Shown: one piece after another, positions 7,861 to 14,278 of the stretch
How the letters are laid out: the number at the start of each line of letters is the position of its first letter
Numbering within the stretch: the first letter of the stretch is position 1
Assembly (NCBI GenBank): GCA_964436825.1
Contig: CAYTEO010000040.1
Coordinates: 1 to 23,272 of the forward strand
Direction of reading: 5' to 3'
DNA: 23,272 nt
Origin: CAYTEO01 sp964436825
GTDB taxonomy: Bacteria; Krumholzibacteriota; Krumholzibacteriia; LZORAL124-64-63
The notes under the pieces: model-generated
Seen by the model: the letters and a program-made list of their open reading frames with translations, nothing else
Databases searched by the model: none
Told to the model about the DNA's origin: nothing
Made by a program: the position numbers and the translations under genes

Positions 7861-7861
7861 T
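7843..7861. promoter_or_regulatory. Imperfect palindrome overlapping the fabH -35 box (operator candidate)
   Basis: Read on the minus strand, ATTGACA and TGTCGAT flank a 5-nt TCCCC spacer; the arms are complementary at 6 of 7 positions. The left arm contains the TTGACA -35 box, so a dimeric regulator bound here would be expected to occlude RNA polymerase. I do not recognise it as a known FapR, FabT or FadR site. Confidence 0.35.
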
Positions 7862-7880
7862 GAGGGAGCGCGGGACAGGT

Positions 7881-7913
7881 CGACACCCCCCGACCGCGGG
7901 CCGGGGGGTGTCG
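7881..7913 (-). terminator. Strong hairpin after rplQ, end of ribosomal operon
   Basis: A perfect 12-bp stem, 7881-7892 paired with 7902-7913 (CGACACCCCCCG and its complement), closes a 9-nt loop. It starts 28 nt after the rplQ stop. No T-run follows in either direction, so it is a U-less hairpin, common in GC-rich genomes; it may terminate with Rho help or protect the 3' end of the message. Confidence 0.6.
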
Positions 7914-7941
7914 TGTCGTCGCTTGCGGCAGGCCGCGAAGG

Positions 7942-8511
7942 TCACTCGGCGGGCTTCTCGTCGGCCGCGTCGTCGCCCTCGGCGGCCGGCTCCTCGTCGG
8001 CGGTCTCCGCGGCGGCCTCGTCGGCGATCTCCTGGTCCGCCGGCGCCGTCTCCTCGGCGGCCGGGGTCTCCTCGGCCGCCGCGGCGGCAGCCTCCTCCGG
8101 CTGCTCCTGCTCCGCCTTCTTGCGGGCGCGCTTGCGGGCCTTGGGCTTCTCCTCGCCGCCGACCAGCTCCAGGATCGCCATGTCGGCGTTGTCGCCGTGG
8201 CGCGGCTGACCCAGCTTGAGGATCCGCGTGTAACCGCCGGGCCGGTCCTGGTAGCGGGGCCCCAGTTCCTCGAACAGCTTCTTCAGGACGGCGGGGTCGG
8301 TCAGCCGCCGCGCCGCCATGCGCCGCGAGTTGAGATCGCCGGCCTTGGCGTAGGTGATCAGCCGCTCGGCGAGGGAACGGGCCTCCTTGGCCTTGGCCGT
8401 CGTGGTGCGCACCCGCTCGTACCGGAACAGGTCGGTCACCAGGTTCCGGAACATCATCTTCCGGTGGCTCGCGGTCCGGTTCAGCTTTCTTCCACGCACG
8501 TTGTGCCGCAT
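7942..8511 (-). CDS. rplQ: 50S ribosomal protein L17 with long acidic C-terminal tail
   Basis: L17 lies near the peptide exit tunnel of the large subunit. Residues 1-118 are a standard L17 core, starting MRHNVRGRKLNRTASHRKMM and including LFEELGPRYQDRPGGYTRI. Beyond it come a short basic run (KARKRARKKA, about 124-133) and about 56 residues made almost entirely of Ala, Glu, Asp, Pro and Thr, giving 189 residues against about 120-130 in many bacteria. The tail is in frame and GC-rich like the rest, so it appears genuine. It is the last gene of the operon, 60 bp after rpoA. Confidence 0.97.
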   Translation of the reverse strand: MRHNVRGRKLNRTASHRKMMFRNLVTDLFRYERVRTTTAKAKEARSLAERLITYAKAGDLNSRRMAARRLTDPAVLKKLFEELGPRYQDRPGGYTRILKLGQPRHGDNADMAILELVGGEEKPKARKRARKKAEQEQPEEAAAAAAEETPAAEETAPADQEIADEAAAETADEEPAAEGDDAADEKPAE

Positions 8512-8571
8512 ATCAGTCTTCCTTTGCGTCGGCCGTCCGGGGCCGGGTTCTCCAGGGTCGTCTCCGTCGGA

Positions 8572-9570
8572 TCAGGCTTCCACGCCGGCGCGCTCGCGCA
8601 CCTTCTCGGCGACCTCCTCGGGGAAGGTCATGCCGAACTGCAGGCCCATCCCCTCGAGGATCTCGGCGATCTCGCTCAGGCTCTTGCGCCCGAAGTTGCG
8701 GAACTTGAGCATCTCCTGCTCGGTCTTGGTGACCAGGTCGAACAGGGTCTGGATCTTGCCGGCCTTCAGGCAGTTGGCCGACCGGACCGACAGCTCCAGC
8801 TCCTCGACGTTGCGGGACAGCAGCTCGACCAGCTGCTCCTGCTCCTCGTCGACCTCGTCCTCCTGGGCGTCGATGGGCGCCTCGTCGAAGTTGATGAAGA
8901 CCTGGAAGTGGTCCTTGAGGATCTTGCTGGCGAAGGCGACGGCATCCTCCGGCGCGATGCTGCCGTTGGTCTCGATGCCGAGGATCAGCTTGTCGTAGTC
9001 GGTCCGCTGCCCGACGCGGGTGTCCTCGACGCGCACGCTGACCCGGCGCACCGGCGAGAAGTTGGCGTCCAGGCGGATGACCCCGATGACCTCGTCGGGG
9101 ATCTCGTGGACCTCGCGCTCCACGTAGCCGCGGCCGGTGTCGATGTAGACCTTGGCGCGGAAGGTGCCGGGCTCGGTCATCGTGCAGATGACGTGGTCCG
9201 GGTTGGCGACGGCCAGCTCGGGGTGACCGCTGATCATCCCGGCGGTGATGGGACCGGGCTCGGTCGCCTCGATCGTCGCCCAGTGGGACGGCACGTCCGA
9301 CAGCTGGAAGACGACCTCCTTGAGGTTCAGGACGATGTCGGTCACGTCCTCCAGGATGTTGGGCAGGGTGCTCAGCTCGTGCTTGACCCCGTCGATCTGG
9401 ACCGCCGTGATGGCGTGTCCATGGATCGAGGAGAGCAGGGTCCGCCGCAGCGCCGTGCCCAGTGTATGACCGAAACCGCGCTCCAGGGGAGCGATGACCA
9501 GCTCGGTGTAGTTGCCGGTCTGCTTCTCCACCTGGACGCCGGACGGCATCATCATATTGATCCACTTCAT
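8572..9570 (-). CDS. rpoA: DNA-directed RNA polymerase alpha subunit
   Basis: The 332-residue subunit starts RNA polymerase assembly as a dimer. The N-terminal domain shows the ERGFGHTLGTALRRTLLSS block (about residues 30-48) used in dimerisation and assembly. An acidic linker (EDEVDEEQEQ) leads to the C-terminal domain, where LSVRSANCLKAG and NFGRKSLSEI carry the helix-hairpin-helix and the conserved Arg that contacts UP-element DNA and activators. The start is ATG at 9570, with AAAGGGG about 10 nt upstream. It follows rpsK directly with a 72-bp gap; rpsD, which normally sits here, is missing. Confidence 0.98.
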   Translation of the reverse strand: MKWINMMMPSGVQVEKQTGNYTELVIAPLERGFGHTLGTALRRTLLSSIHGHAITAVQIDGVKHELSTLPNILEDVTDIVLNLKEVVFQLSDVPSHWATIEATEPGPITAGMISGHPELAVANPDHVICTMTEPGTFRAKVYIDTGRGYVEREVHEIPDEVIGVIRLDANFSPVRRVSVRVEDTRVGQRTDYDKLILGIETNGSIAPEDAVAFASKILKDHFQVFINFDEAPIDAQEDEVDEEQEQLVELLSRNVEELELSVRSANCLKAGKIQTLFDLVTKTEQEMLKFRNFGRKSLSEIAEILEGMGLQFGMTFPEEVAEKVRERAGVEA

Positions 9571-9604
9571 GGCCTGGTTACCCCTTTGCCATTGCGCTTG
9601 TCCG

Positions 9605-9619
9605 CCTCGCCGCGCGAGG
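9605..9619 (-). other. Small hairpin in the rpsK-rpoA gap
   Basis: CCTCGC (9605-9610) and GCGAGG (9614-9619) form a perfect 6-bp stem with a 3-nt loop in the 72-bp gap where rpsD would be expected. It could be a processing or attenuation element, or chance in GC-rich DNA. Confidence 0.3.
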
Positions 9620-9642
9620 TCCCGTGTCGACCGTCGGTCGTC

Positions 9643-10038
9643 CTACATGCGCCGCCGCTTCGGCGGGCGACAGCCGTTGTGGGGGATCCGGGTGACGTCC
9701 TTGATCCGGGTCACCTCGAGGCCCTCGGCCTTGAGGGTCCGGATCGCCGCCTCGCGGCCGGAGCCGGGACCGCGCACCCAGATCTCGATCTTCCGCATGC
9801 CGCCGCTCAACACCTCCTGGGCGCAGTGGCGGGCCGCCAGCTGGGCCGCGAAGGCCGTCGACTTGCGGCTGCCCTTGAACCGGCCCTGGTGCCCGCCCGA
9901 CGACCAGGTGATGACGTTTCCCTTGGTGTCGGTCATCGTGATGATGGTATTGTTGAAGCTCGACTTCACGTGCGCGATGCCGTTGACGTCCAGCTTCCGC
10001 TTGACTCGCTTGGTCCTTCTGCCCTTGGGTCCAGCCAC
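9643..10038 (-). CDS. rpsK: 30S ribosomal protein S11
   Basis: A platform protein of the small subunit near the mRNA exit, 131 residues. Family landmarks are HVKSSFNNTIITMTD (about 23-37), GSRKSTAFAAQLAA (about 56-69) and the C-terminal IPHNGCRPPKRRRM. Start choice: AGGAGG at 10048-10053 is 9 nt from the GTG at 10036-10038, giving an N-terminus MAGPKGRRT like other S11 proteins. An ATG at 10044 is only 3 nt from the Shine-Dalgarno and would add two residues. It follows rpsM by 20 bp. Confidence 0.97.
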   Translation of the reverse strand: MAGPKGRRTKRVKRKLDVNGIAHVKSSFNNTIITMTDTKGNVITWSSGGHQGRFKGSRKSTAFAAQLAARHCAQEVLSGGMRKIEIWVRGPGSGREAAIRTLKAEGLEVTRIKDVTRIPHNGCRPPKRRRM

Positions 10039-10047
10039 GAGCATCAA

Positions 10048-10053
10048 CCTCCT
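10048..10053 (-). promoter_or_regulatory. Shine-Dalgarno deciding the rpsK start
   Basis: The consensus AGGAGG is 9 nt upstream of GTG (10038), 3 nt upstream of ATG (10044) and adjacent to TTG (10047). Normal spacing favours the GTG. Confidence 0.6.
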
Positions 10054-10058
10054 GGGAA

Positions 10059-10427
10059 CTACTTCTTCTTACCACCCGGGCGGGTCCGGGGGCCCTTGCG
10101 TGTCCGGGCGTTGTTCTTGGTGTTCTGGCCGCGGACGGGCAGACGGCGGCGATGGCGCAAGCCGCGGTAGCACCCGATGTCCATCAGCCGCTGGATGTTC
10201 ATGTTGACCTCGGTCCGCAAGGTCCCTTCCACCTGGTAGTCCTTGTCGATGATCCCGATGATCCGACGCGTCTCCTCCTCGGAGAGGTCGCGCGTCTTGG
10301 TCTCCGGATCGATCCCGGCCTTCTCGCAGATCACACGGGCCCGGTGCGGTCCGATACCATAGATGTAGGTCAGTGAGGTGCTGATCCGCTTCTCGTTGGG
10401 GATGTCAACACCGGCGATTCTGGCCAC
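10059..10427 (-). CDS. rpsM: 30S ribosomal protein S13
   Basis: S13 sits in the head of the small subunit and bridges to the large subunit and P-site tRNA. The 122-residue protein starts MARIAGVDIPNEKRI, has the helix-hairpin-helix segment TYIYGIGPHRARVICEKAG (about 20-38) and ends with the basic RGLRHRRRLPVRGQ and a KKK tail that reaches towards tRNA. Length is normal. It is 56 bp after rpmJ, a relatively wide gap that holds a GC-rich hairpin. Confidence 0.98.
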   Translation of the reverse strand: MARIAGVDIPNEKRISTSLTYIYGIGPHRARVICEKAGIDPETKTRDLSEEETRRIIGIIDKDYQVEGTLRTEVNMNIQRLMDIGCYRGLRHRRRLPVRGQNTKNNARTRKGPRTRPGGKKK

Positions 10428-10452
10428 CTCGGCTCCTTTCGTCTCCTACGCT

Positions 10453-10476
10453 GCGGCGGCGCTCGGCGCCCGCCGC
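10453..10476 (-). other. GC-rich hairpin in the rpmJ-rpsM gap
   Basis: GCGGCGG (10453-10459) pairs with CCGCCGC (10470-10476). Inside, CGC (10460-10462) can pair with GCG (10466-10468), with one bulged C. It lies just upstream of rpsM, the position where the alpha-operon translational control element is found in E. coli, but I see no pseudoknot match. Confidence 0.35.
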
Positions 10477-10483
10477 CCGGACA

Positions 10484-10597
10484 TCAGCCCTGCCGCTGGT
10501 TGTGTCGGCGGTTCACACAGATCACCCTGACGACACCGTGACGCCGGATGATCTTGCACTTGGGGCAGATCTTCTTGACGGATGCGCGCACCTTCAT
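10484..10597 (-). CDS. rpmJ: 50S ribosomal protein L36 (zinc-binding form)
   Basis: A very small gene of 37 codons between infA and rpsM. The product starts MKVRASVKKICPKCKIIRRHG and ends VNRRHNQRQG. Zinc ligands Cys11, Cys14, Cys27 and His32 are all present, so this is the C+ form. The ATG is at 10595-10597 and the TGA stop at 10484-10486. It lies 28 bp after infA. Confidence 0.96.
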   Translation of the reverse strand: MKVRASVKKICPKCKIIRRHGVVRVICVNRRHNQRQG

Positions 10598-10625
10598 GGC
10601 GACTCCTTCTCCTGCGGCCGCGGCC

Positions 10626-10844
10626 CTACTTGTAGCGGTAGGTGATGCGGCCCCGCGTCAGGTCGTACGGGGACAGCTCGACGGTCACCTTGTCGCCCGG
10701 CAGGATCCGGATGAAGTGCATGCGCATCTTCCCCGAGACGTGTGCCAGGACGAGATGCCCGTTCTCCAGTTCCACCCGGAACATGGCATTGGGCAGCGCC
10801 TCGACGACAGTCCCCTCGACGGTGATTCCCTCTTCCTTCGGCAT
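10626..10844 (-). CDS. infA: Translation initiation factor IF-1
   Basis: IF-1 occupies the A site of the small subunit during initiation. The 72-residue protein is a single S1/OB domain: MPKEEGITVEGTVVEALPNA, then MFRVELENGH, HVSGKMRMHFIRILPGD and the terminal LTRGRITYRYK. Length equals that of most IF-1 proteins. The frame is open much further upstream, but that extension overlaps map and is not IF-1-like; the ATG at 10844 gives the classical N-terminus. It lies 20 bp after map. Confidence 0.98.
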   Translation of the reverse strand: MPKEEGITVEGTVVEALPNAMFRVELENGHLVLAHVSGKMRMHFIRILPGDKVTVELSPYDLTRGRITYRYK

Positions 10845-10864
10845 GGGTCGTCCCTCTCGCGCTC

Positions 10865-11629
10865 TCAGCGCGCCGTCAGCACCCGCGGCCCGTCCGCGGT
10901 GATGGCAACGGTATGCTCGTAGTGGGCCGACAGGCTGCGATCGGCCGTGATGACCGTCCAGCCGTCGGCCGCCGTGACCACTTCCTTGGTCCCGGCATTG
11001 ATCATCGGCTCGATGGCGATGACCATGCCGGCCCGCAGCTCCGGGTCCGGCAGGTGTCGGCACCGGTAGTTGGGCACCTGCGGTTCCTCGTGCAGGCTCC
11101 TGCCGATGCCGTGACCCACCAGCGTCTCCACGACGGCGAAACCGTGGGCCCTGGCGTGATCCTCCACCGCGCCGCCGATGTCGCTGACCCGGTTGCCCGG
11201 CCGGGCCTGGGCGATCGCCCGCTCCAGGCACTCCCGGGTGACCCGCAGCAGGGTCGCGGCCTGCGGGGCGATCTCGCCGACGGCGTAGGTCTCGGCCGAG
11301 TCGGCGTGCCAGCCGTCGCGGATCAGGCCGCAGTCGACGCCCACGATGTCGCCCTCGCGCAACACGCGCGGTCCCGGGATCCCGTGGACGACCTCCTCGT
11401 TGACCGAGATGCAGCAGGTCGCCGGGAACCCCTGGTACCCCTTGAACGACGGCGTGCAGCCGGCCTGCCGGATCAGCCGCTCGGCCGCGGCATCGATGTC
11501 CGCCGTCGTCGCCCCCGGCACGACGACCTCGTGCAGGGCCACGAAGACCTCGGCCAGGATCCTGCCGCTGGCGGCCATCTTCTCGATCTCCGCCGGCGAC
11601 TTCACGTTAACTGTCTGCTGCCAGCGCAC
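10865..11629 (-). CDS. map: Methionine aminopeptidase type I
   Basis: This enzyme removes the initiator methionine from nascent proteins. The 254-residue protein has the five metal ligands of the family: Asp99 (VGVDCG), Asp110 (GWHADSAETY), His173 (VGHGIGRSLHEEP), Glu207 (AIEPMI) and Glu238 (HYEHT), plus substrate-side His82 (VVHGIPG). Start choice: GTG at 11629 has GGAGGA 6 nt upstream, giving a 23-bp overlap with adk. The alternative GTG at 11605, just after the adk stop, gives a more classical MKSPAEIEKM but lacks a Shine-Dalgarno. Confidence 0.96.
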   Translation of the reverse strand: MRWQQTVNVKSPAEIEKMAASGRILAEVFVALHEVVVPGATTADIDAAAERLIRQAGCTPSFKGYQGFPATCCISVNEEVVHGIPGPRVLREGDIVGVDCGLIRDGWHADSAETYAVGEIAPQAATLLRVTRECLERAIAQARPGNRVSDIGGAVEDHARAHGFAVVETLVGHGIGRSLHEEPQVPNYRCRHLPDPELRAGMVIAIEPMINAGTKEVVTAADGWTVITADRSLSAHYEHTVAITADGPRVLTAR

Positions 11630-12299
11630 CTGCGATCCTCCGCGCGACCTGGTCGGGATCACCGACGCCGTCCGTCTCGACGACGCGGTAACGTCGCGCC
11701 AGCACCGCCAGCGCAGGCTTCGTCCGCTCCCTGTAGACGGCCAGCCTGTGGCGGACCGTCTCGGGACGATCGTCCTCGCGGACCCGCAGGGTGCCCTCGC
11801 CGCAGAGAGGGCAGCGCTCCCCCTCGACGTGCTCGCCGGCGACCGTCACCGCCTGGCAGCGGTCGCACACGAGCCGGCTGGAGAGTCGACGGACGATCTC
11901 CTCGTCCGGCACCCGGATCACCAGGATCAGCGGCTGCTCCTGGCCCAGCCGGTCGATCAGCTCGATCAGCCCCTCGGCCTGGGGCACCGTCCGCGGGAAG
12001 CCGTCCAGCAGCCAGCCCGCCTTCTCCGGGGGCAGGTCCGTCAGGACCTCGCTGATCAGGTCCATCATCACGGCATCGGGGACCAGTTCCCCGGCCCGCA
12101 GGACGGCGGCGATCTCGTCGACCCGATCCAGCAGTCCCCGCGGCGCCGCGGCGCGGGCGGCGGCATCGCCCTCGGCGGCCCTCAGGCAGGTCCGCAGGAT
12201 GTTCCCCGTGGAGATGTGCTCCAGGGAGAAGTCACGGACCAGCCGCTCCGCCTGGGTCCCCTTCCCGCCGCCGGGGGGACCGCACAGGATCAGGTTCAC
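11607..12299 (-). CDS. adk: Adenylate kinase with zinc lid and extended NMP-binding region
   Basis: Adk interconverts ATP + AMP and 2 ADP. The 230-residue protein has the P-loop GPPGGGKGT (7-15; Gly where Ala is usual), ISTGNILR (29-36; Asn where Asp is usual), LLDGFPRT (97-104) and the catalytic REDD region near 174. The lid carries Cys145, Cys148, Cys163 and Cys166 (Cx2C-x14-Cx2C), a structural zinc site. Between STG and VPD there are 46 residues against 32 in the E. coli enzyme, so about 14 extra, including an Ala-rich GDAAARAAAPRG. GTG at 12299 is chosen from GGAGGT 6 nt upstream; it is 4 bp after the secY stop. Confidence 0.95.
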   Translation of the reverse strand: MNLILCGPPGGGKGTQAERLVRDFSLEHISTGNILRTCLRAAEGDAAARAAAPRGLLDRVDEIAAVLRAGELVPDAVMMDLISEVLTDLPPEKAGWLLDGFPRTVPQAEGLIELIDRLGQEQPLILVIRVPDEEIVRRLSSRLVCDRCQAVTVAGEHVEGERCPLCGEGTLRVREDDRPETVRHRLAVYRERTKPALAVLARRYRVVETDGVGDPDQVARRIAGALAADS

Positions 12300-12303
12300 C
12301 GGA

Positions 12304-13602
12304 CTACCTCCGCGCCCGCAGGCGCCCCCTGGACATGAAGCCGTCGTAGTGGCGCATGACCAGGTGCGATTCGATCTGCTGCAGCGTGTCCAGGCCGACA
12401 CCGATGACGATCAACAGCCCCGTGCCGCCGAAGTAGAACGGCACGTTCATGTAGTGGATCAGCAGATCCGGCAGGATCGCGATGGCGGCCAGGAACACGG
12501 CGCCCGGCAGCGTGACGCGGGTCAGGATCCGGTCGATGTAGTCGGCCGTCTTGCGCCCCGGCCGCACCCCCGGGATGAACCCGCTGTTCTTCTTCATGTT
12601 GTCCGCCAGGTCCACGGGATTGAGGACGACGGCGGTGTAGAAGTACGTGAACAACACGATCAGGATCGTGTAGCTCGCGATGTAGACGAAGTGCGGCGGC
12701 TGGAACATCGCCGTCAGGGCGTCCATGAAGGCGCTTTCCTTGAAGAACGCCCCCAGGGTCCCCGGGAACATGATGATCGACTGGGCGAAGATGATCGGCA
12801 TGACGCCGGCCGTGTTCACCCGCAGCGGGATGTGCGTGTTGGCCCCGCCGTAGATCCGCCGCCCGACCACCTTCTTGGCGTACTGGACAGGGATCCGACG
12901 CGCCCCCTGGGTGATGGCGATGATCCCGGCGATGACGACGATCATGAAGATCACGACGATCAGGGCCGTCATGACGCTCAGCTGCCCCGTCCGCAACGCC
13001 TGGAAGGTGTTGAGGATGTCGTTGGGGTAGCGGGCGACGATCCCGATGAAGATGATCAGCGAGATCCCGTTGCCGATCCCCCGGTCGGAGATCTGCTCGC
13101 CGAGCCACATGACGAACATCGTGCCGGTCGACAGCGTCAGGACCGTCATCAGGGTGAACCCGATCCCCGGATGCTTGACCACGCCCATGCGGGCCAGGGC
13201 GAAACTGATCCCGAAGGACTGGATCGCTGCCAGCGCCAGCGTCCCGAAACGGGTGTACTGGTTGATGACCTTGCGGCCCTCCTCGCCCTCCTTGGCCAGC
13301 TTCTCGAAGTACGGCACGACCGCCTGGAGAAGCTGCAGGATGATCGAGGCGCTGATGTACGGCATGATCCCCAGCGCGAAGATCGTGGCATTGCGCAGGT
13401 TGCCGCCGGCGAACAGGTCGTAGAGGCCGACCAGCGTCCCCTGCTGCCCCTCGAAGATCTTGCGGATCGCCTCCAGGTCGACGCCGGGCGTCGTGATGTG
13501 ACCACCCAGGCGGTAGATGACCAGGATCATGGCGGTGAACAGGATCCGGCTCTTCAGCTCTGGGATCCTGAACATGTTTTGATAGCTGCCGGTGATGTTC
13601 AA
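12304..13602 (-). CDS. secY: Preprotein translocase subunit SecY
   Basis: SecY forms the channel of the Sec translocon in the inner membrane. The protein has 432 residues and about ten membrane helices. Landmarks include the plug-region GGHITTPGVD (about 35-44), LGIMPYISASIILQLL (about 79-94), GERGI-like SDRGIGNGISLIIFIGI (about 173-189) and the cytoplasmic loop VRPGRKTADYIDRILTRVT. Start choice: TTG at 13602 with AAAGGAAG 7 nt upstream gives a normal-length N-terminus; the ATG at 13575 (MFRIPELKSR) has no Shine-Dalgarno, and longer versions run into the rplO end. It lies 40 bp after rplO, the classical spc order. Confidence 0.97.
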   Translation of the reverse strand: MNITGSYQNMFRIPELKSRILFTAMILVIYRLGGHITTPGVDLEAIRKIFEGQQGTLVGLYDLFAGGNLRNATIFALGIMPYISASIILQLLQAVVPYFEKLAKEGEEGRKVINQYTRFGTLALAAIQSFGISFALARMGVVKHPGIGFTLMTVLTLSTGTMFVMWLGEQISDRGIGNGISLIIFIGIVARYPNDILNTFQALRTGQLSVMTALIVVIFMIVVIAGIIAITQGARRIPVQYAKKVVGRRIYGGANTHIPLRVNTAGVMPIIFAQSIIMFPGTLGAFFKESAFMDALTAMFQPPHFVYIASYTILIVLFTYFYTAVVLNPVDLADNMKKNSGFIPGVRPGRKTADYIDRILTRVTLPGAVFLAAIAILPDLLIHYMNVPFYFGGTGLLIVIGVGLDTLQQIESHLVMRHYDGFMSRGRLRARR

Positions 13603-13609
13603 AACGCCG

Positions 13610-13617
13610 CTTCCTTT
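13610..13617 (-). promoter_or_regulatory. Shine-Dalgarno deciding a TTG start for secY
   Basis: AAAGGAAG lies 7 nt upstream of TTG (13600-13602). The nearest ATG (13575) has no comparable site. Confidence 0.65.
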
Positions 13618-13642
13618 GCCGAGAGGTCCTCCGGGCGCACCG

Positions 13643-14092
13643 CTACTTCGCGACGACCACCTTGCCGCCCGCCGCCTCGACGGCGGCAACGGCGCTGCGG
13701 CTCGCCTTGTCGACCTTGATGGTCAGGTTCCGGGTCTCGAGCGTCCCGCGGCCCAGCAGCTTCACCGGCCGGTCCGAGTGCTTGACCAGGCCGGCGTCCG
13801 CCAGCACCGCGGCGTCGATCTCGAAGCCCTCCGCGAAGCGGTTCAAGCTCTCCAGGTTCACGACCTGGTACGTCTTGCGGAAGATGTTCGTGAACCCCCG
13901 CTTGGGGACACGACGGTTCAGCGGCATCTGACCGCCCTCGAACCAGGGCGGGATCCCGCCGCCGGAGCGGGCCTTCTGGCCCTTCTGCCCGCGGCCGGCC
14001 GTCTTGCCGTTGCCCGAGGCCGGCCCCCGGCCCCGCCGCTTCCGCTCGCGGTTCGCGCCCCGGGGGGCGCCGATGTTGTTCAGCTTCAGCAT
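13643..14092 (-). CDS. rplO: 50S ribosomal protein L15
   Basis: L15 is a late-assembling large-subunit protein that threads a long extension into 23S rRNA. The 149-residue protein has the Gly/Arg/Lys-rich N-terminal arm (KRRGRGPASGNGKTAGRGQKG, split here as KRRGRGPASGNG and KTAGRGQKGQKARSG), GGIPPWFEGGQMPLNRRVPKRGF (as GGIPPWFEGGQMP, then LNRRVPKRGF) and a globular C-terminus ending GGKVVVAK. Only 3 bp separate it from rpmD, so translation is likely coupled. Confidence 0.98.
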   Translation of the reverse strand: MLKLNNIGAPRGANRERKRRGRGPASGNGKTAGRGQKGQKARSGGGIPPWFEGGQMPLNRRVPKRGFTNIFRKTYQVVNLESLNRFAEGFEIDAAVLADAGLVKHSDRPVKLLGRGTLETRNLTIKVDKASRSAVAAVEAAGGKVVVAK

Positions 14093-14095
14093 GGG

Positions 14096-14278
14096 TCACT
14101 CCACCTCTTCCACGCGGACCAGATGCCGGACCTTCTGCACCATGCCCCGGATCGACGGTGTGTCCTCGTGGACGACCGTCGCCTGGTGGTGCCGCAGGCC
14201 GAGGGCGGTGATGATCCGCCGGTGCTTCTCCGGACGACCGATGGTGCTGCGCACCTGGGTGATCTTCAACTTACTCAT
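14096..14278 (-). CDS. rpmD: 50S ribosomal protein L30
   Basis: A 60-residue protein, of normal family length, starting MSKLKITQVRSTIGRPEKHR and continuing ALGLRHHQATVVHEDTPSIRGMV in the standard beta-alpha-beta L30 fold. Its ATG overlaps the end of rpsE by 8 bp, indicating translational coupling. L30 is not universal in bacteria, so its retention here is mildly informative. Confidence 0.97.
   Translation of the reverse strand: MSKLKITQVRSTIGRPEKHRRIITALGLRHHQATVVHEDTPSIRGMVQKVRHLVRVEEVE

Noticed and set aside
9578..9592. Mini-ORF ATGGCAAAGGGGTAA just before rpoA, as a remnant of rpsD
   Set aside because: Only four codons, with no further S4-like sequence; its AAAGGGG is better explained as the rpoA Shine-Dalgarno.
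8197..10170. 657-aa plus-strand ORF opposite rplQ, rpoA and rpsK
   Set aside because: It is antisense to three highly conserved genes and shows no domain.
13603..13689. SecY with 29 additional N-terminal residues
   Set aside because: The extension overlaps the end of rplO in another frame, is Arg/Ser/Gly-rich and has no Shine-Dalgarno of its own.
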